Notes: a model not told the origin generated them from the sequence alone. A stretch of 8,223 bases of DNA from Thermoplasmata archaeon (GCA_021811505.1 JAJZOM010000087.1:1-8223); one strand, 5' to 3'. Counted from the first letter of the stretch, positions 1 through 6,493 are shown. Program-made: numbers and translations.

Positions 1-20
1 AGATATCCGATATGATCAAT

Positions 21-30
21 GGTTAAATTC
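21..30 (+). promoter_or_regulatory. TATA-like box for the HtpX gene
   Basis: The sequence GGTTAAATTC contains TTAAAT at 23-28, which lies 22-27 bases upstream of the ATG at 50. That is the spacing expected if transcription starts at or next to the start codon, as in leaderless archaeal mRNAs. No ribosome binding site precedes the ATG, which fits. Only 20 bases of upstream sequence are visible, so a BRE element cannot be judged well. Confidence 0.4.
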
Positions 31-49
31 CCGATTTCGATAATGTGTC

Positions 50-991
50 ATGGACTTCATATCAGCGAAGATCAGGATTGTGTCTGTATTTGCAGGCATG
101 CTCATTGCTGGCATTGCCACGCTGATCATACTTGGAGTCATGTATTTTATGTTTGGAACGGCAATTTCAATTTTCATGATAGGTTTAATTCTTGGGGCTA
201 TCCTAGTTATTGACCTAATCCAGTGGCTATTGTCCCCTTATTTCATCGGAATGGCATACAGGCTGACACCTGTTCCCGAAACTGACCCTCAGTTCACATG
301 GCTTATTGAAATTGTCAGGAAAGTTGCTCAGAATAACAATCAGAAAATGCCGAGAGTATACATTGCTGAAGTTGACTTCCCCAATGCTTTTGCCTATGGT
401 TCACCAATAGCGAGAAGAAGACTTGCAATAACGAGATCACTGACCAGAATCCTGAATCATGAGGAGATTGAGGCTGTGGTGGGACATGAAATAGGACACC
501 TGAGGCACAGGGACGTTGAACTGCTGATGGCCATCGGCCTTATCCCAACCATTGTTTTCTACCTTGGTTACATGTTGCTGTTTTCGGGCAGGAGCCAGCG
601 GCAGAGTGGAAATGCCCTCCTCATAGCAATTGCCCTGATGGTGATCAGCTTCCTGTTTAGCATTCTGATTCTTGGAGTCAACAGGCTCAGGGAGACATAT
701 GCGGACGTGAATGCTGCAAAAACGGTTGAGGGTGGAGCGGGTAACCTGCAAACTGCGCTCGCCAAGATAGTCAGCAGCACTGGAACCGGACAAACTGTCA
801 GGCGTAATGCCACATCCGGTTTCTCTAATATGTTATTATTCTCAAGTGTCAATGATGCTCATCCGGCGAACCATATCAGTCTGCTCGAAGAATGGAGGAG
901 GATAAAGCCCCCGAGATTTTCCTCATTTTTCAGCGATCATCCGCATCCTGCCAGGCGAATTCAGTTGCTGGAAAATTACAGGGAACGGTGA
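50..991 (+). CDS. htpX: HtpX-type membrane zinc metalloprotease (M48 family)
   Basis: This 313-residue integral membrane protease probably degrades or clips misfolded membrane proteins, the known role of the HtpX family, with its catalytic face in the cytoplasm. Two hydrophobic segments lie at about residues 8-34 and 37-61. The family patch NAFAYG is at 112-117. The zinc and catalytic motif HEIGH is at 146-150 (H146, E147, H150), and the third zinc ligand is E215 in RETYAD (214-219). Two more membrane segments lie at about 158-179 and 189-211. The C-terminus ends with the usual HP-x4-RI-x2-L signature (DHPHPARRIQLL). Length is close to that of bacterial HtpX (about 290). The ATG at 50 is supported by a TATA-like box about 25 bases upstream and no ribosome site. 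It converges on the regulator gene with a 5-base gap. All catalytic residues are present, so it should be active. Family assignment is firm; substrates are unknown. Confidence 0.95.
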   Translation: MDFISAKIRIVSVFAGMLIAGIATLIILGVMYFMFGTAISIFMIGLILGAILVIDLIQWLLSPYFIGMAYRLTPVPETDPQFTWLIEIVRKVAQNNNQKMPRVYIAEVDFPNAFAYGSPIARRRLAITRSLTRILNHEEIEAVVGHEIGHLRHRDVELLMAIGLIPTIVFYLGYMLLFSGRSQRQSGNALLIAIALMVISFLFSILILGVNRLRETYADVNAAKTVEGGAGNLQTALAKIVSSTGTGQTVRRNATSGFSNMLLFSSVNDAHPANHISLLEEWRRIKPPRFSSFFSDHPHPARRIQLLENYRER

Positions 992-996
992 ACATC

Positions 997-1638
997 CTAC
1001 GCCGATTTCTTTGTTATAAGGAATCTGCATACGTCGCTTCCATCCACCTGTCTGTGAGTGGAGCTGACATCCATGTCCAGGACGGAGGAGAAAAGCTTTG
1101 TTTCGAGAGTGCAGGCTATACCGAATCTCCTGGATATTTTGAAAATCGGGCAGTTGTATTCCAGAAGCTCGTAACTGTCTTTCCCCTGCCTCTTGAGTTC
1201 CGGAAAATAGTTTTCCTCTTCCCTTATTCTTGTGAGCCCCTCCACTTTGCGCTGGCCTGCCAGGGTATTAAGGCGCTTCTCATAGTCAATCCGAATCTGT
1301 TTGTATCTGTCATTGAGGAAGCTTTTTGCTATCTCTCCCCTGTTTGTCTTTTCGAGATATTCAAGCAATCCGTCAAGCAGCCATTCGCTTGATGATGTCA
1401 TTTTCTCTTTCGAAATGTCCTTTACTTGGAACACATAGTACGGACGGCCTACACTTGCCTTCACGAGGCTCCTTTCAACCATCCCCTGGCTTTCAAGTCT
1501 CTTAATGTGGTTGAGCACCGCCATTTTTGAAATCTGAATTTTCTCAGCAAGCTCCTTCAGGCTGAGGGGACCCAGAGATTTCAACGTGAGAATTATTCTG
1601 GTTTCCGATGGATAAGTCGTCATAATTCTTCCATACAT
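997..1638 (-). CDS. SufR-like winged-helix regulator with Fe-S cysteine set (COG2345)
   Basis: A 213-residue DNA-binding regulator. Residues 12-70 form a winged helix: LSLKELAEKIQISKMAVLNH (26-45) with recognition helix around 37-49, and a wing with GRPYYVF (64-70). A charged, probably helical linker (about 95-135) leads to a C-terminal domain matching the COG2345/SufR pattern: YNCP (161-164), C176 followed by E179, then G200 and C204-RF. The three cysteines are spaced C-X12-C-X27-C, the spacing I recall for the Fe-S ligands of actinobacterial and cyanobacterial SufR. I infer that it senses Fe-S cluster, iron or oxidative state, but no suf genes are visible. The most obvious target is the divergent MFS gene, plus its own promoter. 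Start choice is uncertain: the ATG at 1638 is given, but the ATG of residue 6 at 1623 has an AT box about 25 bases upstream, which favours a 208-residue leaderless product. The gene ends 5 bases from htpX. Family call is solid; ligand and targets are inferred. Confidence 0.85.
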   Translation of the reverse strand: MYGRIMTTYPSETRIILTLKSLGPLSLKELAEKIQISKMAVLNHIKRLESQGMVERSLVKASVGRPYYVFQVKDISKEKMTSSSEWLLDGLLEYLEKTNRGEIAKSFLNDRYKQIRIDYEKRLNTLAGQRKVEGLTRIREEENYFPELKRQGKDSYELLEYNCPIFKISRRFGIACTLETKLFSSVLDMDVSSTHRQVDGSDVCRFLITKKSA

Positions 1639-1642
1639 TCCC

Positions 1643-1656
1643 TATATTTATTATTA
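1643..1656 (-). promoter_or_regulatory. AT-rich TATA-like box for the SufR-like gene
   Basis: Read on the minus strand this is TAATAATAAATATA. The AATAAATA part (1645-1652) is centred about 25 bases upstream of the in-frame ATG at 1623. This placement supports leaderless initiation at residue 6 rather than at the first ATG (1638), from which it is too close. A second candidate, TATAGT on the minus strand at 1665-1670, would suit the 1638 start, so the assignment is tentative. Confidence 0.35.
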
Positions 1657-1670
1657 ATGTTATGACTATA

Positions 1671-1717
1671 CAAAGTTTATAAATTGCATATTTTATAAAT
1701 ATATCTTGCTAACTTTG
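1671..1717. promoter_or_regulatory. Divergent AT-rich promoter block with twin TTTATAAA boxes
   Basis: Two identical self-complementary octamers TTTATAAA occur at 1676-1683 and 1692-1699, 16 bases apart. They are good archaeal TATA-like elements in either direction. They sit inside a 7-bp inverted repeat, CAAAGTT at 1671-1677 and AACTTTG at 1711-1717. The interval 1640-1710 is much more AT-rich than the flanking genes. The block lies between the divergent regulator and transporter genes, so it could serve either or both, with the inverted repeat as a candidate operator. If used for the transporter, the mRNA leader would be roughly 140 bases long. The boxes are seen directly; their use is inference. 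Confidence 0.4.
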
Positions 1718-1795
1718 ATCATGACATGCAAGACAATTATACGAGTAATTCGCAAAAACTCTAAATGCACCAGACCCGTGAGAAAACTCTATTGT

Positions 1796-1806
1796 GCTTC
1801 TGAAGC
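1796..1806. promoter_or_regulatory. Short palindrome GCTTCTGAAGC, candidate operator half-site pair
   Basis: GCTTC and GAAGC flank a single central T, giving an 11-base palindrome between the second and third AACTCTA copies. It lies 52-62 bases upstream of the transporter start. Winged-helix dimers commonly bind such dyads, but a 5-bp arm can arise by chance. It does not match the SufR operator forms that I recall. Confidence 0.2.
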
Positions 1807-1816
1807 GGCATCACTA

Positions 1817-1826
1817 GCATATTATC
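1817..1826 (+). promoter_or_regulatory. Possible proximal TATA-like box for the MFS gene
   Basis: GCATATTATC lies 32-41 bases before the GTG at 1858. A transcript starting about 25 bases downstream would have a short leader of 10-25 bases including GGTG (1857-1860), which could pair with the 16S 3' end. This competes with the TTTATAAA boxes further upstream as the promoter. Confidence 0.25.
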
Positions 1827-1857
1827 CGCGTCTGCTCGAACTCTACATAATCGAACG

Positions 1858-3102
1858 GTGCCAATGATCATGGACCGAAATTCCAAGAGGTTTGTAGTCG
1901 CGCGATTCCTGAGTATAATGTCGCTTTTTCCTGTGGAGATATTCATAACATTTCAGTTATCTTCATCGCCACTTTACTTCGGCCTTTTCGGTGCAACCAT
2001 ACTTGCAGGATTAATAGTAAGATTCTTATTCCAGCCAATTCTTTCCGATGTTATTGACAGATATTCAAGAGTAAGAATCCAGATCACGGCCCAGATCATC
2101 AGCACGACATTCCTAATGTCGATATTCCTGCTATTCAATGTTGTAGGAAATTCAACTCCAGGAATATACGTGTTGATCGCTATAATGAACGATCTGTATT
2201 ACATGGTTTCATATCAGGTGCAGCAGGCTCTGGCCCAGAGCGTGTTCAGTCAAAACATGTACGGCCGCCTCAATGGCGTCAATGAAATAATGGGACAGTT
2301 GCCCGTGGTCCTTGGATCTGCCATGACATCCCTTGTGTTGATCTTCCTTAATTTCAGGGAACTGATACTCGTATCCGCCCTATTTCAGGTAGTCGGGATA
2401 ATTGCATTCTGGGTAGTAAAGGACGGTTTCGAACCTACCGCAAACCCTAAAAAAGGTAGAGTCTATTCGAACTATTCTGAATCATACGGATACCTCAGGA
2501 AAAACCGGAAACCTGTTCTGTTCATCTATCTGCTAAATTTTCCCTTCATTGCAGTTGTTGCGGGAAATTATCTGAAACCCATATTTATTGTCAGCGTTCT
2601 TGCCCAGAGTTCCTCCTTCCTTGCCATTTCAGAAAGTGTCTATGCCGGCGTCGCAATCCTTGCAGGGGCTATTGTTCCACTGGTTATGGAAAGGGTAGGC
2701 GGGATGAAAACGGTCTACATGTGCACCACAATATTCTTCGTGGGTAGTCTGCTCATTCCCGTTGCCCCGCTGTGGTATCTCTTCCTGATCTTTCAGATTC
2801 TGCATGGCTTCGGAAACCCTGGAACAAGGATAGCGAGAAATACCATAGTCATGAAATCCGTACCCAAAAATGAGATGGGTAGATTCAACGGTTCGGTTCA
2901 GCTGTTGACCACAATGACAAGGATCATCCTTATTTCAGTCAGTATGCTGGAGGTGTTGAGTGTTGGTGCAGGAACACTTATTTTCGCGATTGGCACGATT
3001 GTCTTTGTTGCTGAGATGCTGGCAGGAATTCTTCTGTCCAGGAATCCTGATGTTAAGTCATACTTTGGTATTTCATCCCTTGGCAAAGTGGAACCAGCCT
3101 GA
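1858..3102 (+). CDS. MFS transporter, 12 TM, exporter-like
   Basis: A 414-residue major facilitator superfamily permease of the cell membrane. Twelve hydrophobic segments can be placed, at about residues 14-34, 39-62, 75-96, 102-124, 141-165, 168-187, 219-237, 251-277, 284-302, 305-318, 345-366 and 370-392. The loop after TM2 carries a motif-A-like SDVIDRYSRVR (63-73). The two halves show the MFS pseudo-repeat: GRLNG at 136-140 and GRFNG at 341-345 begin equivalent helices (TM5 and TM11). The general look resembles drug or siderophore exporters of the MFS_3/EntS type, but the substrate cannot be read from the sequence. The start is uncertain: GTG 1858, ATG 1864 or ATG 1870. GGTG at 1857-1860 is 9 bases from ATG 1870, which would give 410 residues. 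It is divergent from the SufR-like regulator, which suggests control by that protein. It converges on the helicase gene with an 8-base gap. Confidence 0.88.
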   Translation: MPMIMDRNSKRFVVARFLSIMSLFPVEIFITFQLSSSPLYFGLFGATILAGLIVRFLFQPILSDVIDRYSRVRIQITAQIISTTFLMSIFLLFNVVGNSTPGIYVLIAIMNDLYYMVSYQVQQALAQSVFSQNMYGRLNGVNEIMGQLPVVLGSAMTSLVLIFLNFRELILVSALFQVVGIIAFWVVKDGFEPTANPKKGRVYSNYSESYGYLRKNRKPVLFIYLLNFPFIAVVAGNYLKPIFIVSVLAQSSSFLAISESVYAGVAILAGAIVPLVMERVGGMKTVYMCTTIFFVGSLLIPVAPLWYLFLIFQILHGFGNPGTRIARNTIVMKSVPKNEMGRFNGSVQLLTTMTRIILISVSMLEVLSVGAGTLIFAIGTIVFVAEMLAGILLSRNPDVKSYFGISSLGKVEPA

Positions 3103-3110
3103 ATCGCGGC

Positions 3111-5837
3111 CTAATCTGCGTACGAGTCCTTGAGGGATTCATAAATACGTGACTGGATCTCATCCGCTGGTTTGCTGGAGATCACATCTTCGATGAATGA
3201 CTCAGGTTTGTCAATGTATCCAAGAAGAATCCCAATTTTTTTCGGTATCAGTTCTTCTCTCACTATTTTATCGTATGCCCTCATATTAAACAGTGAGGTT
3301 TTTCCGACATTGATCCCTCCACGCAGGCTTACATAAGCTATTCCGCCATGGATACTGTCTGGAGAAACTCCTAGATATTTCTGAAGCACCCTCGTGTAAA
3401 GCCATACCTGATGCCAATAACTACTCTCCTCCTTCTTGGATGTTTTATAGTCTACAACGAGGAATTCGTTGCCGGTTTCATTCACGAAGACTGCGTCTAT
3501 TTTCGCCTTAATTGAAATATTGGGGAAATTTTCGGTGCCTGCAAGGAGATCTGACAGCGGAATGGATAGATCGTACTCATTGTATTTTGCAGGAACCACA
3601 TATTTTTCGCCGATCTGCTTCAGTATTGTCCTGAAATTGATGAAATCCTGCATAAGGTTCTCTGGTATCTGATCCTCTCTTATTTTACCCTCAGAATAGC
3701 CGGAAGCGAGTTCATGAAAACTGGTTCCAAACTTTGTAGATTCAGTCCATAGTGACAAACCCATTATGTTTGTTTGCAGGAACTTAAGAGGTTCGTTAAT
3801 GCCTGACAGCATGGAATATGATATGCTGTTCAGAGACTTGAAGTAGTCAAATATCCTCTTCTCCAGCCATTTTTTGGATTTTTCAAGCAGATCTCTTGCT
3901 TCCTCAGTTCTGCCGGAAATGAAGAGTGCATATGCCTCATCGAATTTCCTCCCGGAATGTCCCCCCTTTTCTGCTGAAAGCGGTAGTTCCCGGCAGATAT
4001 CCGGATCAATAAGAAATTCGTCCTTCAGCTTTTCTCTTACTACTATACTGAGCTTATCCTTTGGCCTCGTGATCGCAACGAAATCTATCCTAAGCGGCTC
4101 TTCGCTCAGGTCTTCATTCACATCCAGCCCTGTTACCTGTTTTATTATGCCGGAAGCCATGATATCGAAGAAACCCAGGGGTGAAGAAGGCGAGGCTGGC
4201 ACATAGATCACCTCATCAAATTCCAGTCCCTTGGCTTTGTGAACGGTGAGCAGGTTCACGTTTGATTTCTGGAGGTCTATCTCTTCCTCACTTGAGGCAA
4301 AAATCAGGTAGTTGAAGTATTCTTCCACGCTGAATTCCCGGAATATGTCGAAGAATTCATGTGATGCCTCACTGATGGATTTTGCAGCGACATAATAGTC
4401 ATTCCCCAGGGTGACAGACAGTGGCAGGATCACCTCTCGCAATACCGTGCTTATCATTTCGGAGCCCACGCACATGGATCTGTATTTTGCAATGTTATCC
4501 GGGAGCAAATCCTTGAAATCGCTGGTGGCTTTAACCTTCCTGAATAAATCCGTGGCTTCCATTAATGTGAGACCGGAGAAGGGAGTTAGGAGCGCACGGG
4601 CAACCACGAACTGATCCATGGACAATAGTCCCCTGAGGAAAGAGATTATCTCGGATGCGGCATTGAAGCTCGCATTATATGGCATTGTGGATGAATATGA
4701 TATCCCAAGATCGTCAAGGTATGCGGATATCTTGGATATTTGCCCGTTTGTTCTGGCAATTATGGCGTATTGCCGGGTCTCTCCATTATGTGCGTCCATG
4801 GATTGTTTAAGGATATTGCAGGAAACACGTTCGGGGATGTCGGCGATAATAAGGTCGACTTTTTCACCCTGCCGGCCTTCATGGCTCCTAAGATCCCTCA
4901 ATTCATCTTCGTATGATTTATCTGTGCTTTTAGAAAGGAAATAGCTTTTTGCGTAGTTCAGAATGTTATCCGAACTCCTGTAATTGCTGCTTTTTGACAG
5001 TTTCCTGAAGTCAGTGTTCTGCAGATAGCTGTTGAATGAGCTCAGGCTGCCTCCCTGGAACCCGAATATGGACTGTTTCCTGTCTCCAACGAAAATCCTG
5101 TTTCTTCCAAGTTCCCTGGCAATCATTGTCTGGATCTGGTTCAGGTCCTGGAATTCGTCGACAAGGACATATCTGTATTTTCTGGAATTATTCAGTTCCA
5201 GGAATTGGGAAAGTATGTCGTTGTAATCCATCAATTTTCTTTCACTCTTGAATACCTCGTAGAACATGAATACCTGCAGGAAATCGTTGATAAGCCGATC
5301 GAACTGCTTCTCATCAATTGTCTTGTTCTTGAGGAAAACCGGATTCATCTTTACAATATCTTTCACTTTCTCGATGTCAACCTTGTCAGGAGTGATTCTG
5401 AAACTTTTCAGGTAACGTATAATATTCTCAGTCCTTGGCGTTATATCTGAGAGAAGGTATTCGTCCTGGTAAGTGAATGTACCCAGCTCCGAAAATTTCT
5501 TAAATATCAGGTAACGAAGCGTGGTGTTGGATACCAGGTTAACTGGCTTGCCTCCAGATTCCAGCATTTTTGCAGCATGGCTGTGAATCGTGCTCACGGA
5601 TATCCGCATCCCTTCTTTTCTCAACTCCGGTTTATCCTTAAGGTCATAGAGAATCCGGCTTCTCATCTCATCAGCTGCCTTGTTGGTGAAGGTGACGCAG
5701 AGTATCTCGTCGCCAGGAACGTTTTCCCTCAGGAGAGAAATCACCGTATCGACAATCTCCCATGTTTTTCCAGTGCCTGGATTTGCAACCACTATGGTGT
5801 CCTTCAGGCTCCCGTTTTCCAGTTTCACAATTCGCAC
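3111..5837 (-). CDS. UvrD/RecB-family DNA helicase fused to PD-(D/E)XK nuclease
   Basis: A 908-residue superfamily 1A helicase-nuclease resembling AddA/RecB, probably acting on double-strand breaks or other DNA ends. Helicase motifs in order: Walker A NPGTGKT (19-25), Ia VTFTNKAADEM (48-58), Ic STIHSHA (82-88), Walker B VLVDEFQD (224-231), III VGDRKQSIFGFQGG (250-263), IV NYRSS (285-289), V LLTVHKAKGLEFD (529-541), VI FVAITRPKDKL (586-596). The C-terminal nuclease has H708 in FHEL, D781 in KIDAVFV, D796 and K798 in VVDYK, and the Q810-x3-Y814 motif, a complete RecB-nuclease set. Only 18 residues precede Walker A and the UvrD Q motif (LNxxQ) is absent, as in RecB. A stop at 5874-5876 rules out a longer N-terminus. 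The start is GTG 5837, or GTG of codon 4 (5828), which is better spaced from GGAG at 5839-5842. No AddB-like partner is visible. It lies 29 bases downstream of the adenosyltransferase gene. Confidence 0.92.
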   Translation of the reverse strand: MRIVKLENGSLKDTIVVANPGTGKTWEIVDTVISLLRENVPGDEILCVTFTNKAADEMRSRILYDLKDKPELRKEGMRISVSTIHSHAAKMLESGGKPVNLVSNTTLRYLIFKKFSELGTFTYQDEYLLSDITPRTENIIRYLKSFRITPDKVDIEKVKDIVKMNPVFLKNKTIDEKQFDRLINDFLQVFMFYEVFKSERKLMDYNDILSQFLELNNSRKYRYVLVDEFQDLNQIQTMIARELGRNRIFVGDRKQSIFGFQGGSLSSFNSYLQNTDFRKLSKSSNYRSSDNILNYAKSYFLSKSTDKSYEDELRDLRSHEGRQGEKVDLIIADIPERVSCNILKQSMDAHNGETRQYAIIARTNGQISKISAYLDDLGISYSSTMPYNASFNAASEIISFLRGLLSMDQFVVARALLTPFSGLTLMEATDLFRKVKATSDFKDLLPDNIAKYRSMCVGSEMISTVLREVILPLSVTLGNDYYVAAKSISEASHEFFDIFREFSVEEYFNYLIFASSEEEIDLQKSNVNLLTVHKAKGLEFDEVIYVPASPSSPLGFFDIMASGIIKQVTGLDVNEDLSEEPLRIDFVAITRPKDKLSIVVREKLKDEFLIDPDICRELPLSAEKGGHSGRKFDEAYALFISGRTEEARDLLEKSKKWLEKRIFDYFKSLNSISYSMLSGINEPLKFLQTNIMGLSLWTESTKFGTSFHELASGYSEGKIREDQIPENLMQDFINFRTILKQIGEKYVVPAKYNEYDLSIPLSDLLAGTENFPNISIKAKIDAVFVNETGNEFLVVDYKTSKKEESSYWHQVWLYTRVLQKYLGVSPDSIHGGIAYVSLRGGINVGKTSLFNMRAYDKIVREELIPKKIGILLGYIDKPESFIEDVISSKPADEIQSRIYESLKDSYAD

Positions 5838-5838
5838 A

Positions 5839-5842
5839 CTCC
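5839..5842 (-). promoter_or_regulatory. Shine-Dalgarno GGAG ahead of the helicase gene
   Basis: On the minus strand GGAG (5842 to 5839) is followed by overlapping GTG triplets. The GTG at 5837 is only one base downstream, too close for normal initiation. The in-frame GTG at 5828 (codon 4) is 10 bases downstream. This favours a 905-residue product starting at 5828. Confidence 0.4.
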
Positions 5843-5865
5843 GATGATGTTCATATACCGGGGAG

Positions 5866-5873
5866 TTTAAAAA
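5866..5873 (-). promoter_or_regulatory. Possible TATA-like box between cobalamin and helicase genes
   Basis: Minus-strand TTTTTAAA overlaps the stop codon of the adenosyltransferase gene and is centred about 32 bases upstream of the GTG at 5837. It could give the helicase gene its own promoter in addition to read-through from upstream. Such AT-rich octamers are common, so this is weak. Confidence 0.3.
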
Positions 5874-6457
5874 TCAATTCCTTTCCTTGCTGGGATTCCC
5901 TGAGAATACGGATGCCTTATCTCTCTCATCTCAGTTATCAGGTTTGCCCTCTCAAGCACTTCGTCTGGCATTTTTCTCCCGGTCAGTACCATCTCAACAT
6001 TTCCGGGCCTTTTGTCTATGAATTCCAGCAACTCGTCCATCCGCAGAAGATTGTAATACAATGCCACATTTACTTCATCCATTATGATTATGTCCCACTC
6101 ACCATTGTATACTTCCGATTTCATTTTGTCAAAAGCGTTCCTTACCTTAATCCGATAGTCCTCTGGAGGAGATCCCTTTGGGCATATCACCAGATTCTTG
6201 ACTTTCTGTTGATCCTCAACAGGTATATCTCCTTCCCAAGCAATGAAATAGGGCATGCCCACATACTCAACCTTTAGCTTCTCCCCGAATAGCTTGGACG
6301 ACTTGTTTTCACCATATATCCCCATTTTCATGAACTGTATTATGTAAACCCTGAGTCCCCATCCCAGAGCTCTGAAAGCCAGGCCGAAAGCCGCAGTCGT
6401 CTTTCCTTTCCCGTCTCCCGTATATACCTCAAGCAATCCATTCTTCAACTTAACCAT
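5867..6457 (-). CDS. cobO: Cob(I)alamin (corrinoid) adenosyltransferase, CobO/BtuR family
   Basis: This 196-residue cytoplasmic enzyme transfers the adenosyl group of ATP to reduced corrinoid, forming adenosylcobalamin or its precursor with release of triphosphate. The N-terminal VYTGDGKGKTT (11-21) is the family's P-loop, followed by IQFMK (40-44) and GE (49-50). WDIIIMDEVN (121-130) supplies the Walker B acids D127 and E128. The family signatures VLTGRKMP (157-164), NLITEM (172-177) and RHPYSQGIPARKGIDF (181-196) close the protein. Compared with E. coli BtuR there appear to be roughly 15-20 extra residues between about 75 and 100. The aromatic pair near the corrinoid site reads F71-I-A-W74 rather than F-T-W. 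The ATG start is backed by GGGGTG 8 bases upstream. No other cobalamin gene is visible, so it may serve salvage or a pathway encoded elsewhere. The helicase-nuclease gene follows 29 bases downstream on the same strand and may be cotranscribed. Confidence 0.93.
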   Translation of the reverse strand: MVKLKNGLLEVYTGDGKGKTTAAFGLAFRALGWGLRVYIIQFMKMGIYGENKSSKLFGEKLKVEYVGMPYFIAWEGDIPVEDQQKVKNLVICPKGSPPEDYRIKVRNAFDKMKSEVYNGEWDIIIMDEVNVALYYNLLRMDELLEFIDKRPGNVEMVLTGRKMPDEVLERANLITEMREIRHPYSQGIPARKGIDF

Positions 6458-6465
6458 CTGATATG

Positions 6466-6471
6466 CACCCC
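6466..6471 (-). promoter_or_regulatory. Ribosome binding site GGGGTG of cobO
   Basis: Minus-strand GGGGTG ends 8 bases before the ATG at 6457 and includes GGTG, complementary to the CACC core of the archaeal 16S 3' end. It fixes the start and shows that this mRNA has a leader, unlike the neighbouring Nep1 gene. Confidence 0.55.
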
Positions 6472-6493
6472 TGGAATCTCAGTGAATCGAAAT

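Larger units (their letters stand above)
1755..1845 (+). repeat. Three direct AACTCTA repeats upstream of the MFS gene
   Basis: The heptamer AACTCTA occurs in the same orientation at 1757-1763, 1785-1791 and 1839-1845, with start-to-start distances of 28 and 54 bases. The first two copies extend to a 9-mer, AAAACTCTA (1755-1763 and 1783-1791). Three copies of one heptamer in about 220 intergenic bases is more than I would expect by chance, although AT-rich composition reduces the surprise. Possible roles are iterated regulator sites or elements in a long mRNA leader. No function is established. Confidence 0.4.

Noticed and set aside
437..852. Two minus-strand frames inside htpX
   Set aside because: They are antisense to catalytic-motif coding sequence of htpX, with low-quality composition and no recognisable domain.
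892..1392. A 166-codon open frame on the + strand across the htpX-regulator junction
   Set aside because: It overlaps the well-supported regulator antisense and htpX in another frame. Its translation shows no family signature.
1761..1946. Minus-strand 61-codon frame over the transporter start and intergenic region
   Set aside because: It overlaps the MFS N-terminus, has no promoter or ribosome site, and shows no recognisable motif.
3703..3914. Check for Fe-S cysteines of the AddB/Cas4 type in the helicase's nuclease domain
   Set aside because: The C-terminal domain after about residue 660 contains no cysteine, so this is an iron-free RecB/AddA-type nuclease rather than a Cas4/AddB-type one, and no cas genes are nearby.
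5762..6277. A 171-codon + strand frame opposite the helicase start and cobO
   Set aside because: It is a shadow of two confidently identified genes, and its translation lacks any domain pattern.
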